Origin: Nostoc sp. S4 | GTDB taxonomy: Bacteria; Cyanobacteriota; Cyanobacteriia; Cyanobacteriales; Nostocaceae | Direction: 5' to 3' | DNA: 64,000 nt | Assembly: GCA_029379225.1 (NCBI GenBank) | Contig: JAQYWR010000007.1 | Span: forward strand, 113,381 to 177,380 | Part shown: piece after piece, positions 63,812-64,000 of the stretch | Numbering within the stretch: the first letter of the stretch is position 1 | Layout: every line of letters begins with the position of its first letter | Translations under genes and position numbers: made by a program | Notes under the pieces: generated by a model | The model's input: only the letters and a program-made list of their open reading frames with translations | Told to the model about the DNA's origin: nothing | Databases searched by the model: none

Positions 63812-64000
63812 TGTACATTCGCAAATTATATGTCGTAATTCGCAAATTAGTGTCGATGTTTGCACATTAATGTCGATTTTTCTGTCTTTTATAGGCAATT
63901 TAAGTATGCTAAGATTTCGCGAATTAACGTCGCTATTTTGATTAACGGGACTTAAACAAAAGTTACTCTTAAAAAAGAGTATAATGCTGAACTAGCATAG
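63812..64000 (+). mobile_element. Left end of a putative Tn7-like / type V-K CAST element
   Basis: TGTACA (63812–63817) is followed by four direct repeats of TTCGCAAATTAATGTCGA type: 63818–63836, 63839–63856, 63859–63876 and, after a gap, 63916–63933. The first three are spaced 20–21 bases. A TGTACA terminus plus an array of 'GACAAATTA-n-TGTCG' sites is the layout of the left ends of cyanobacterial type V-K CASTs, where the repeats bind the transposase TnsB. Those elements home next to tRNA genes, as here. Only the terminus lies in the window, so cargo, transposase and Cas12k are not seen. Two hairpins follow (63965–63980, 63984–63998). Confidence 0.75.

Noticed and set aside
63716..63898. 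60-residue frame on the - strand across the tRNA
   Set aside because: It runs antisense through a clear tRNA-Pro and into the transposon-end repeats; no ribosome-binding site.

Overview
The window is chromosomal DNA from a filamentous, probably heterocyst-forming (Nostocales) cyanobacterium. The evidence is the very frequent HIP1 octamer GCGATCGC, cyanobacterial gene families (CHAT/CHASE2/DUF928, XisI, PEP-CTERM, group 2 sigma factors), many dispersed purine-rich and palindromic repeats, and a cobN – peptidoglycan-binding gene – furA – sigC block that I recognise as the alr1689–alr1690–all1691–all1692 order of Anabaena/Nostoc PCC 7120.

Layout. 1–4.2 kb: tail of a two-partner-secretion exoprotein, then a leftward group of small or exported genes: an unknown beta-rich protein broken in an A8 run, an Oscillatoria agardhii agglutinin (OAA)-type lectin, a secreted nucleoside-hydrolase-like protein and a PEP-CTERM protein. 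4.9–16.9 kb: TPR–CHAT protease, DUF928 protein, AAA–CHASE2 protein, a membrane desaturase, two small proteins and a complete haemagglutinin-type exoprotein. 17–27.5 kb: thioredoxin, a methyltransferase, then an eight-kilobase rightward conflict-system operon: effector-associated-domain (EAD) trypsin split by an in-frame TGA, EAD adaptor, EAD–inactive STAND, MoxR ATPase, vWA protein and a VMAP-like protein, followed by a lone xisI; a second methyltransferase faces it. 27.6–33.7 kb: small membrane proteins, DUF1634 plus TauE/SafE exporter, aspartoacylase, glutathionyl-hydroquinone reductase. 33.8–37.7 kb: 21-bp minisatellite, then a copper-type P-ATPase, a cupredoxin and a MerR regulator; the ATPase and merR promoters carry the same TTGACT–N20–AAGAT operator.

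37.9–49.2 kb: tandem-repeat secreted protein, ureidoglycolate lyase, group 2 sigma factor, PcrA helicase, and a leftward operon of metallophosphatase, Septu-like AAA ATPase (PtuA) and HNH nuclease (PtuB). 49.3–63.6 kb: a membrane-anchored Pro-rich protein, an ATP-grasp enzyme, a GAF histidine kinase, cobN carrying several repeat tracts inside its reading frame, the peptidoglycan-binding protein, furA with Fur-box-like half-sites, sigC, gpsA and lipA.

63.7–64 kb: tRNA-Pro(CGG), and two bases after it a TGTACA terminus followed by four short direct repeats. This resembles the left end of a cyanobacterial Tn7-like element of the type V-K CRISPR-associated transposon (CAST) class; the element itself would lie beyond the window.

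The strongest leads are the CAST-like end at the tRNA, the EAD/MoxR/vWA/VMAP cluster with its nonsense-split protease and duplicated module, the Septu-like operon, and the repeat insertions tolerated inside cobN.
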